From Bacillota bacterium (lineage in GTDB: Bacteria; Bacillota; Clostridia; Acetivibrionales; JAEXSP01), in NCBI GenBank assembly GCA_023453795.1, contig JAEXSP010000027.1, positions 6,018 to 70,017 on the forward strand: 64,000 nt of DNA, written 5' to 3'. Made by a program: the position numbers and the translations under genes. The notes beneath the pieces are model-generated. The model saw nothing but the letters and a program-made list of their open reading frames with translations. It was not told where the DNA came from and made no database searches. This document shows positions 26,987 through 34,276 of the stretch, one piece after another. The stretch's first letter is position 1. The number at the start of each line of letters is the position of its first letter.

Positions 26987-27748
26987 ATGGAAACATTATA
27001 CTTGCACGGTGAAGATAAAACTATTGCAAAATATGTGATATTTTCAGGAGACCCATGGCGTGTTGAAATTTTATCAAAATTACTTGATGAACCAAAACAT
27101 GTTGCATTTAATAGAGAATTTAATACCTATACCGGCACTTATAAGGGTATACCGGTAACGGTTTCGTCAACAGGAATAGGAGCACCGTCTGCAGCGATCG
27201 CCATGGAAGAAATGTATCAGTGCGGCATGGAGGTAGCGATAAGAATGGGCACAACAATGGGACTTAAGGATGATATGCTTGGAAAACTCATCATCCCAAC
27301 GGGTGCAATGCGTGAGGAAGCTACGAGTGCCACCTATGTTCCTGTATCCTATCCTGCTGTTGCTGATATCGGACTTATAAACTGTATGAATAAAAGTGTG
27401 CTTGATAATGGAAGAAGCTATGTGAATGGCGTTACCTGCACTATGGACGGCTTCTACAGCCAGATGCGCGAATCAAGACTGAGTGAAAGAATGCTGATAG
27501 ATATCGATGAGACCTTTAGGAGGCTTAAAAGGTACAATATACTTGCTGTAGACATGGAATCCAGTTGTATGTTGGTTTTGGCCAATCTGATGGGTATTAA
27601 AGCCTGCATTGTCACTATGACAACAGTTCTTGAGAACCTCAAGGATCAATTAAGAGGCGATGATAGAAAGAAAGCTGAGGAAGATTTATGCAAAATCGTA
27701 CTTGACGGACTTCAAATTTATAGTAAAGAGGTTGATATAAATGAGTAA
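26987..27748 (+). CDS. Nucleoside phosphorylase (PNP/uridine phosphorylase superfamily)
   Basis: 253 residues from ATG 26987 with GGAAGGGA as SD; longer in-frame extension to 26921 would run into the kinase gene. The phosphate-binding start IFSGDPWRVEIL, the base-pocket region GTTMGLKDDMLG and the catalytic/ribose segment VDMESSCMLVLANLMG match the NP-I superfamily. The reaction would be nucleoside + phosphate to base + pentose-1-phosphate. Base specificity is unclear; the sequence is somewhat closer to uridine phosphorylases. It lies one base after the kinase stop and overlaps the BtpA gene. Confidence 0.88.
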   Translation: METLYLHGEDKTIAKYVIFSGDPWRVEILSKLLDEPKHVAFNREFNTYTGTYKGIPVTVSSTGIGAPSAAIAMEEMYQCGMEVAIRMGTTMGLKDDMLGKLIIPTGAMREEATSATYVPVSYPAVADIGLINCMNKSVLDNGRSYVNGVTCTMDGFYSQMRESRLSERMLIDIDETFRRLKRYNILAVDMESSCMLVLANLMGIKACIVTMTTVLENLKDQLRGDDRKKAEEDLCKIVLDGLQIYSKEVDINE

Positions 27749-28535
27749 TTCAAATTTTATTGAAAGAGGCAAACAATTTGTTATTGGCATGGTGCACTGC
27801 CTTCCGCTCCCGGGAATGCCAGGCTTCTGCGGGGACATGCTAAAGATTATGGATCAGGCTGTTAATGATGCTATAGTGCTTGAAAAATCAGGCATGGATG
27901 CCATTATAATCGAAAACATGGGGGACAATCCCTTCGGAGTTGTAATGGATACGGAGCAATCCTGTGCACTTGCAGCCATTAGTGCAGTTGTAGCTCAAAA
28001 TGTAAAAATTCCGATAGGAATAGACGCAGCGATGAATGACTACAAAACCTCCATCTCCATAGCAAAAGCCATTGACGGAGCTTTTGTGAGAATCCCGGTT
28101 TTTGTTGACACTGTTGAATTCTTTGGAGGGATAATAACTCCATGTGCAAGACAGGCGATGCTTTTCAGAAAGAATCTGCAGGCGGAGGACATTAAGATAC
28201 TTGCGGATATACAGGTGAAGCATACTCATATGGTGCTTACGCATGTCAGCATTGAAGATTCCGCAAAAGCCGCGGAGTCCTGCGGTGCGGATGCAATTAT
28301 TGTTACAGGTACGCATATCGGCGTTGAAACACCAATTGAAATAATTCAGCGTGTAAGAAAGGTTACAAAACTTCCTCTCATTGCAGGAAGCGGAGTTAAG
28401 ACGACCAATATCAAAGAACAGCTTTCCGTTGCCGATGGTGCGATTGTCGGATCCAGCCTCAAGGAAGGCGGGATTATTGAAAATCCTATCTCATTAAAAC
28501 TATCAAGTGAATTAATAAACGCGTTAAAAGGATAA
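27741..28535 (+). CDS. BtpA/SgcQ-family TIM-barrel protein (copy 2)
   Basis: 264 residues. The signature IGMVHCLPLPGMPGF is followed by IIENMGDNPFG and, at the phosphate-binding end, LSVADGAIVGSSLKEGG. Compared with copy 1 at 10241, the ENMGD motif and a Cys in the first motif differ, so the two probably act on different substrates. It overlaps the phosphorylase by eight bases and the dehydrogenase start is adjacent. Its linkage with phosphorylase and kinase suggests a TIM-barrel isomerase or lyase acting on a pentose phosphate. The enzymatic activity of the family is not established to my knowledge. Confidence 0.88.
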   Translation: MSNSNFIERGKQFVIGMVHCLPLPGMPGFCGDMLKIMDQAVNDAIVLEKSGMDAIIIENMGDNPFGVVMDTEQSCALAAISAVVAQNVKIPIGIDAAMNDYKTSISIAKAIDGAFVRIPVFVDTVEFFGGIITPCARQAMLFRKNLQAEDIKILADIQVKHTHMVLTHVSIEDSAKAAESCGADAIIVTGTHIGVETPIEIIQRVRKVTKLPLIAGSGVKTTNIKEQLSVADGAIVGSSLKEGGIIENPISLKLSSELINALKG

Positions 28536-28538
28536 GTG

Positions 28539-29693
28539 ATGAATATGATGAGACCTATGAAACTCGCAGGAAGCGAGTTAATGTTTGGCAAAGACTGCCT
28601 CGAACACCTGAAAACACTAAAAGGTACAAGAGCCCTTATTGTAACCGGCGGCTCAAGCATGATAAAAAGCGGAATTCTTCAGAGTGTTATTGATTTGCTT
28701 TCTGAAGCAGGTATAAAAAGTGAAGTTTTTTCCGGAGTGGAGCCGGATCCTCTTTTTAGCACGGTATACCGCGGAGCAGAAGCGATGAAGGCCTTTTGCC
28801 CTGACATAATCATCGGGCTTGGCGGAGGCTCTGCAATGGATGCTGCCAAGGCCATGTGGGTATATTATGAACATCCTGAGCTTACGAAACTCTCAGACAT
28901 TGTACCGCCCAACCCGATACCGAAGCTCAGGAACAAGGCAATTCTCGTGTGTATTCCGTCAACAAGCGGTACCGCGAGTGAGGTAAGCCGCTCAGTGGTG
29001 ATCACCGATGATGAAACACATGTAAAGTATGGTATCGGAAACATGGAAATGATGCCTGATATTGCAATCTGCGACCCAAAGGTGACGGTCACGATGCCGC
29101 CGGCTATTACTGCAGAGACCGGGATGGATGCTCTTACGCATGCATTGGAGGCGCTTGTGTCGAAAAGAGCCAACTACCTCAGCAACATATTGGCATCAGC
29201 TGCTGCAAAAGACATCATTCACTTTTTGCCAAAGGCTTATAAGGATGGTGCGAATCTTGATTACAGGGAGACCATGCTCAATGCCTCTATGGCTGCAGGA
29301 ATGGCGTTTACGAATGTTTCACTCGGAATTGTCCATTCCATGGCACATACACTTGGAAGCTTTTTCGGCATTTCTCATGGGCTAGCTGACGCGGTTATAC
29401 TTCCTTATGTTATGACATTTAATCAGGCAGATGAGTCCGCGAGCAATTCTTATGCAGCGTTGGCAAAAGAGCTTGGCGTTCAAGACCTTGTTGCAGAGAT
29501 AAAAGAATTGAATGGTACGCTGGGTATTGCCAACTCTTTAAAGGAACTTATTAAAGATCAGGCTGCATACATGGGAAAACTTGATGAAATGGCTGAAATG
29601 GCTAAAAACGACGGCTGTACTAAAACAAATCCGATTATCCCGACTGTTGAAGAATTAAAAGCATTGTTTATAAAGGTTTATTCGGGAAACTGA
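28539..29693 (+). CDS. Iron-containing (group III) alcohol dehydrogenase
   Basis: 384 residues from ATG 28539; a GTG at 28536 directly follows the upstream stop. The NAD motif GLGGGSAMDAAKAM (about residues 90-103) is canonical. Metal ligands are visible: Asp and His in TGMDALTHALE, then GIVHSMAHTLG and GISHGLADA. Family members reduce aldehydes to alcohols or oxidise polyols. Closing an operon with importer, phosphorylase and kinase, it could reduce a small aldehyde released from the pentose, as alcohol dehydrogenases do after the DHAP shunt of 5-deoxypentoses. That role is inferred. Confidence 0.92.
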   Translation: MNMMRPMKLAGSELMFGKDCLEHLKTLKGTRALIVTGGSSMIKSGILQSVIDLLSEAGIKSEVFSGVEPDPLFSTVYRGAEAMKAFCPDIIIGLGGGSAMDAAKAMWVYYEHPELTKLSDIVPPNPIPKLRNKAILVCIPSTSGTASEVSRSVVITDDETHVKYGIGNMEMMPDIAICDPKVTVTMPPAITAETGMDALTHALEALVSKRANYLSNILASAAAKDIIHFLPKAYKDGANLDYRETMLNASMAAGMAFTNVSLGIVHSMAHTLGSFFGISHGLADAVILPYVMTFNQADESASNSYAALAKELGVQDLVAEIKELNGTLGIANSLKELIKDQAAYMGKLDEMAEMAKNDGCTKTNPIIPTVEELKALFIKVYSGN

Positions 29694-29739
29694 TATCTTT
29701 AAATAGTTTTAATGAACTATATATAATACAATAAAGATT

Positions 29740-29814
29740 TTACATTGCACTTATATTACCTTGATTTAATATCGCAATAATCCAATGTAATCCTTGTAAC
29801 ATCATTATTGCGAT
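29740..29814 (+). other. Two interleaved inverted repeats before the TrpA-like gene
   Basis: TTACATTG (29740-29747) pairs with CAATGTAA (29783-29790). ATCGCAATAAT (29771-29781) pairs with its exact 11-base complement at 29804-29814. The second left arm lies in the loop of the first hairpin, so the helices are pseudoknotted or alternative. TTTATAT follows the last arm, which could also make it a weak terminator after the dehydrogenase gene. Confidence 0.5.
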
Positions 29815-29868
29815 TTATATAAGTATCGATATACCAGATGATATACTAATAGAAAGGTACGATTTATC

Positions 29869-30591
29869 ATGAAATTAATTTGCTATTTATCTAACGGATA
29901 CCCGTCAATAGAATCCAGCATCCGTATTGCCAGGGACTATGCAGACGCTGGCTGCGATATAATTGAAGTGGATTTTCCGTCTTCGGATCCATTTCTTGAG
30001 GGAGAATACATTGCGGGAAGAATGAAAGCTGCGCTTGAAACCTGCAATGATTACAGCTGCTACATGGATGGTATAAAAACCATAAAAAACAGCAATCCAA
30101 ATACGAAATTTATTATACTTTCTTATGAGGATACGATTCTGAGTATCGGTACCGAACGCTTTATCGAATTTTGCACTCAAAATGACATACATGATATGAT
30201 TTATGTCGGCAGCAATAATGAAGAGGTAAAAAATAAGATAATTGAAAACGGGATAAAGATTTCTTGTTATGTGCAGTTTCACATGCCGGAAGAAGAGATC
30301 AAAGCAGCACTTTCATCGAACGGGTTTGTTTACATGCAGGCAAAGCCTACTACCAATAATATAAATCCGCAATACCCCACTTTGAAGGATTGCATAAATG
30401 AACTGAAAAGAAGGGGTATTACAAGGGATATCTACGCCGGTGTGGGGATTTACACAACCGAGGATATTCAGATGGCAAAGGACGCCGGAGCAGATGCTGT
30501 ATTCGTAGGCAGTACGATTCTAAAGCTTCAGACAGATATTCCGGAAATGAAAAAGACGATTGCAAGCTTCAAAAAGGCCTGCAATGAATAA
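29869..30591 (+). CDS. Orphan TrpA-like TIM-barrel protein
   Basis: 240 residues, shorter than tryptophan synthase alpha (about 265). The pattern CDIIEVDFPSSDPFLEGEYI matches the TrpA active-site loop: Glu33 takes the place of the catalytic Glu49, but the Asp60 position is Glu44 and the usual GP after it is GE. The phosphate-binding ends IYAGVGIYTTEDI and DAVFVGSTIL are TrpA-like. No trpB or other tryptophan gene is near. In this nucleoside cluster it may be a lyase releasing glyceraldehyde 3-phosphate from another substrate. It has a good SD (AAAGGTACG) but lies after a 175-base gap, so it may have its own control. Confidence 0.75.
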   Translation: MKLICYLSNGYPSIESSIRIARDYADAGCDIIEVDFPSSDPFLEGEYIAGRMKAALETCNDYSCYMDGIKTIKNSNPNTKFIILSYEDTILSIGTERFIEFCTQNDIHDMIYVGSNNEEVKNKIIENGIKISCYVQFHMPEEEIKAALSSNGFVYMQAKPTTNNINPQYPTLKDCINELKRRGITRDIYAGVGIYTTEDIQMAKDAGADAVFVGSTILKLQTDIPEMKKTIASFKKACNE

Positions 30592-30612
30592 CGTATAAGA
30601 AGTTCCAGTATT

Positions 30613-30695
30613 CTTGGGGCGCAGGGTAGAGTAACTAAATACAAATGCAGAAAGCTGCGCCATAATATCTATTTAAACTTTACTCTGCCGCCAAG
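30613..30695. other. Long imperfect hairpin
   Basis: CTTGG (30613-30617) pairs with CCAAG (30691-30695) and GGTAGAGTAA (30625-30634) with TTACTCTGCC (30680-30689, one G-T pair). Inside lies GCAG-AAAG-CTGC. No T-run follows. It may be a small structured RNA, a decayed inverted-repeat element or a weak terminator. Confidence 0.35.
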
Positions 30696-31112
30696 GATGC
30701 TATGCAAACAATTAGTGTAACAGCTCTTCTAAAATATTATCAAAATTTAAGCTTACACCAAATCTTGAATATTAGTTCCAAAACCCTGCCTTATTATGTC
30801 TCCCATAATGGCTTTAAAGCTATTTCTCAAATTCCTTTTTTACAGCATACCGCCTGATATCCAATTCATAAATTAATAAAGTCATAGTGTTCTGAACTTT
30901 CTTATGAGATGCTTGCTAAATGAAGAAGAACAAGCTATAGTTGAGTTAAACAAATAATTTTAGAGAAAATGAGATGTTTTTTTCAGGGTTCAGTAGTTGG
31001 CTTTCAGGACAAAACATATGCAACTCTCAATTCCCTCGTTGGGATAAACTTGACTGGTAACAGTCTATATCTTTGAGGGATAGCTGTATGTACTTAAGGA
31101 GAATCACAAAAC
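30696..31112. other. Intergenic region without a recognisable gene
   Basis: I see no open frame with an SD, no RNA gene and no clear promoter here, apart from the SD AAGGAGA for the following gene. The sequence looks like decayed DNA. Confidence 0.4.
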
Positions 31113-31871
31113 ATGAAAATCAAAATTTCAAAAACATCTGCGATGCATTACTGGAAGCTGATGTTCCGTACCGTTTTATTCATTGCGGCCATGGTCATAT
31201 ATATAGTTAACAAAGTCAACAAAAAGCCCACACTTTTCGGACGATTTGAGAAAGATTACTTTTTTCTATTTATTATTTGGGGGATTTTCATAGTGGAGAT
31301 GTGTCTGCGCTTTTTTCCGTCTCATATTGAGAGTATGGGCTGCCGGAAGCAATTCAAGAAAAACTATATCCCTATCAGGGTGGGCGCACCGATAGTCCAG
31401 ACAAACAAAGTGACGATCCTTATAGCTTTGGGCTGGATAGGCCTTAACTCCGTTTTCGGAGTGCTATATCTGACAGGTGTCGTAGACTGGGGCATCATGC
31501 TGCTCCTCAGCTTGGCATACTCTGTCTGTGATATGATTTGCATACTGTTTTTCTGCCCCTTCCAGACCTGGTTCATGAAAAATAAATGCTGCGGCAACTG
31601 TCGTATCTACAATTGGGATTATGCCATGATGTTCACACCACTCGTTTTCGTAAAAGGCTGGTATACCTGGAGCATTCTCATTTTGGCCGTTGGCCTGGTA
31701 ATAAATTGGGAATTGCTGGTGGCGAGGCATCCTGAGCGATTCTCAGAGAAGACTAATGCAGCACTTTCTTGTGCGAATTGCACCGAGAAGCTCTGCAGCC
31801 ATAAAAAACAGCTGCAGAAATTTTTAAAGGAAAATCGAGAGATGATAATGCATAGTATAAATAAAGAGTAA
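31113..31871 (+). CDS. Membrane protein of unknown function with C-terminal cysteine pairs
   Basis: 252 residues; I do not recognise the family. Five or so hydrophobic helices are visible (for example VLFIAAMVIYIV near residue 22 and WGIMLLLSLAYSVCDMICIL in the middle). A loop carries NKCCGNC and the tail carries SCANCTEKLCSH, so paired cysteines could bind a metal or take part in redox chemistry. It starts at ATG after AAGGAGA. A flavin-type oxidase gene follows 22 bases later, suggesting a shared redox function. Confidence 0.65.
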   Translation: MKIKISKTSAMHYWKLMFRTVLFIAAMVIYIVNKVNKKPTLFGRFEKDYFFLFIIWGIFIVEMCLRFFPSHIESMGCRKQFKKNYIPIRVGAPIVQTNKVTILIALGWIGLNSVFGVLYLTGVVDWGIMLLLSLAYSVCDMICILFFCPFQTWFMKNKCCGNCRIYNWDYAMMFTPLVFVKGWYTWSILILAVGLVINWELLVARHPERFSEKTNAALSCANCTEKLCSHKKQLQKFLKENREMIMHSINKE

Positions 31872-31893
31872 TACATATAAGGGGTGTGTTTTT

Positions 31894-32412
31894 ATGGATT
31901 ACAAGAAAGCAGCTGCCTATTGGACGGAAAAGGACGAAAAGGCAGACAGGATGGACCGTGACGCACTTTTGGCCCAAATAGAAAAGTTCATCAATGCTCA
32001 TAATACTTGCGCCTTGGCTACCGGATGCGGTGATTTTGTCCGCTGTACTCCAATCGAGTACAACTATAAAGAGGGGAAATTCTGGCTGCTTACTGAGGGC
32101 GGTCTGAAGTTCTGTGGGCTGGAGGGCAATAAAAACGTCTGCCTTGCCATCTACAACAGCTTTACCGGCCTGGGCCAATTGGGCGGAATGCAGATCTCGG
32201 GCACCGCAGAGCTTGTGGAGCCGTGGACAGATGAATATATGGACTTGTTGGCGTTCAAGAAAATTCCTGCAGACAACCTGAAAAAGCTGCCCACCACATT
32301 GTACCTTATCAAAGTTACGCCAACTCGCATTGACTTTGTGAGTTCGGAGTTCAAAAAGTTGGGTTTTGATTCGCGGCAGCATTTGTGTCTATCTGATAGC
32401 GATGCTAAATGA
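31894..32412 (+). CDS. Pyridoxamine 5'-phosphate oxidase-family flavoprotein
   Basis: 172 residues, a split-barrel FMN-binding fold. Recognisable pieces are CALATGCGDFVRCTPIEYNY at the start of the barrel, KFWLLTEGGLK, NVCLAIYN and GTAELVE. A helical leader of about 35 residues precedes the barrel. Members of this group reduce or bind flavins, heme or F420; few are true PNPOx enzymes. SD AAGGGGTG lies somewhat far from the ATG. It probably forms a pair with the membrane protein upstream. The physiological substrate is unknown. Confidence 0.8.
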   Translation: MDYKKAAAYWTEKDEKADRMDRDALLAQIEKFINAHNTCALATGCGDFVRCTPIEYNYKEGKFWLLTEGGLKFCGLEGNKNVCLAIYNSFTGLGQLGGMQISGTAELVEPWTDEYMDLLAFKKIPADNLKKLPTTLYLIKVTPTRIDFVSSEFKKLGFDSRQHLCLSDSDAK

Positions 32413-32524
32413 TCTGGAATAGCTGAAAAACACACTTTATTCTTTTTCCATCGTTCTATAAAATGAGTGAATAATAATATTTCTTGTTGCTAAAGCTAAT
32501 AATAATTTTATATGGAGGAATAGC

Positions 32525-33655
32525 ATGAAAGCTTTAGTATACGAAGGCATAAAAGACGTAAAGGTAAAAAATGTCGGAGACCCTCAAATTAAAAATTCCG
32601 ACGATATCATTGTCAAGGTTACATCAACAGCCATATGTGGTTCTGACCTCCATCTTATCCACGGCATGGTGCCAAACATGCCCATAGGCTTTATTCTAGG
32701 GCATGAAACTATGGGAATTGTTGAAGAGGCTGGAAAAGAAGTTCATAAGGTTAAAAAAGGTGATAGAGTCATCATTCCCTTTCCTGTTTCCTGCGGACAC
32801 TGCTGGTACTGCGAGCACGACCTCTGGAGCCAATGTGATAATTCGAATACAAATGGTGAGGTTGGTGCAATTTTCGGCTACAGCAAAACTTATGGCGGAT
32901 ACGACGGCGGACAGGCAGAATACCTCAGAGTTCCTTATGCAAATGTAGGCCCGACGGTTATTCCTGAAAGTCTGACTGATGAGCAGGTGCTTTTTCTGAC
33001 AGATATACTCCCAACCTCATATTGGGGGGTAGAAAACGGTGGAGTAAAAAAGGATGACACAGTTGTAGTGCTAGGTTGCGGGCCTGTCGGCCTCTTAACC
33101 ATGAAGTGGGCAGCCTTTCACGGGGCAAAGCGCATTATTGCTGTTGATTATATCGATTACCGTCTGGAGCACGCAAAAAAGTACAATAATGTAGAGGTAA
33201 TAAATTTCGACCATCATGACAATACCGGAGAATATATAAAAGAAATAACACATGGCGGTGCGGATGTAGTGATAGATTGTGTCGGAATGGACGGGAAAAT
33301 GACAACCTTTGAATTGATTGAAACAGCCCTTAAACTCCAGGGCGGCTCAAAATCCGCAATCGAAATAGCGACTCAGGCTGTCAGAAAAGGTGGAACTGTA
33401 TCCATGGTTGGAGTCTATGGTGCAAGATATAACATGTTCCCGCTGGGTGATTTCTTTGCAAGAAATATTACATTGAAAATGGGACAGTGCCCTGCACACA
33501 CCTATGTCGGAAGAATTCTTGATCTAATAAAAGAAGGAAAATTTGATGCTACAGATATTATTACCCACAGGCTTTCTCTGGACAAGGGAGAACATGCATA
33601 TGAAATATTTGATGAAAAAAAGGACAATTGTATTAAGGTAGTATTGAAACCATAA
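32525..33655 (+). CDS. Zinc-dependent alcohol dehydrogenase (formaldehyde-dehydrogenase-like)
   Basis: 376 residues, MDR superfamily. The catalytic zinc motif is CGSDLHLIHG with GHETMGIVEE. The structural zinc loop begins CGHCWYCEHDLWSQC. The Rossmann motif is VVLGCGPVGLL followed by an acidic VD, indicating NAD. The arrangement resembles glutathione-independent formaldehyde dehydrogenases and threonine-dehydrogenase-like proteins. SD TGGAGGAA precedes the ATG. A conserved-looking 52-residue peptide gene follows 24 bases later. Confidence 0.92.
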   Translation: MKALVYEGIKDVKVKNVGDPQIKNSDDIIVKVTSTAICGSDLHLIHGMVPNMPIGFILGHETMGIVEEAGKEVHKVKKGDRVIIPFPVSCGHCWYCEHDLWSQCDNSNTNGEVGAIFGYSKTYGGYDGGQAEYLRVPYANVGPTVIPESLTDEQVLFLTDILPTSYWGVENGGVKKDDTVVVLGCGPVGLLTMKWAAFHGAKRIIAVDYIDYRLEHAKKYNNVEVINFDHHDNTGEYIKEITHGGADVVIDCVGMDGKMTTFELIETALKLQGGSKSAIEIATQAVRKGGTVSMVGVYGARYNMFPLGDFFARNITLKMGQCPAHTYVGRILDLIKEGKFDATDIITHRLSLDKGEHAYEIFDEKKDNCIKVVLKP

Positions 33656-33679
33656 CTCATAGATAATGGAGGAAGGAAA

Positions 33680-33838
33680 ATGAAAAAGGTTATAAAACCA
33701 GTTACCCAGGATGCCGGCTTTAAAGGCGAATTGGTGGATAGCAAGGATTCAAATGACTTTCAACCTACTGGCAGAAATATGCAAAACAATCCCTACAAGA
33801 CTCCACCCAACAACCTGACTTCAAAGCAAAAGCGCTGA
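33680..33838 (+). CDS. Small hydrophilic peptide, 52 aa
   Basis: A short gene with a very strong SD (GGAGGAAGG) just before ATG 33680. The peptide begins MKKVIKPVTQDAGFKGELVD and is rich in Asn, Lys and Pro, without a signal peptide, cysteines or membrane helix. It follows the zinc alcohol dehydrogenase by 24 bases and is closed by a terminator, so it looks like the last gene of that unit. I cannot assign a function. Confidence 0.6.
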   Translation: MKKVIKPVTQDAGFKGELVDSKDSNDFQPTGRNMQNNPYKTPPNNLTSKQKR

Positions 33839-33858
33839 GAAATAATGAGACAAAAAAA

Positions 33859-33890
33859 GGGTGCGTTTAAATGTACGCATCCTTAGTTTT
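33859..33890 (+). terminator. Rho-independent terminator
   Basis: GGGTGCGT (33859-33866) pairs with ACGCATCC (33875-33882, one G-T pair), followed by TTAGTTTTT. It ends the alcohol dehydrogenase/small peptide unit. Confidence 0.75.
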
Positions 33891-33991
33891 TGGTAAATTT
33901 TCTATAAAACATATTTCAGTCAAATATTAAGGGGTTTTAAAAAGTAGGAGATAGAAATACATAGAGAGAATTTTATCCTATAAAAGTTTAG

Positions 33992-34032
33992 GCCCGGTTT
34001 CTTTTATATTGAAAAGGAAACCGGGCATTCTT
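33992..34032 (+). terminator. Second terminator hairpin
   Basis: GCCCGGTTTC (33992-34001) pairs perfectly with GAAACCGGGC (34017-34026), extended inside by TTTT/AAAA and followed by ATTCTTTTA. No gene lies between it and the terminator at 33859, so it may be a back-up or end an untranslated transcript. The stretch 34033-34276 shows nothing else except the SD of the next gene. Confidence 0.65.
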
Positions 34033-34276
34033 TTATGCCTGTAATATGTAGCTATTCATAGAAGTACCTATACGTTATCAAAGATGTACTGCCTTGGTTT
34101 TAATAGAAGAAAAAGGAGAATTAGTTGAACAAAAAAACCCATTGTGGTATTATTTACCTATGGTTACAGATCTTTTTATTAGATAGCAGCATAATTATTT
34201 TATAAGGGCTGGTCATATTTACAATCTATAAATAATTTATTTTAGCACATACATTATTTGATTGGGGATGAATAGA

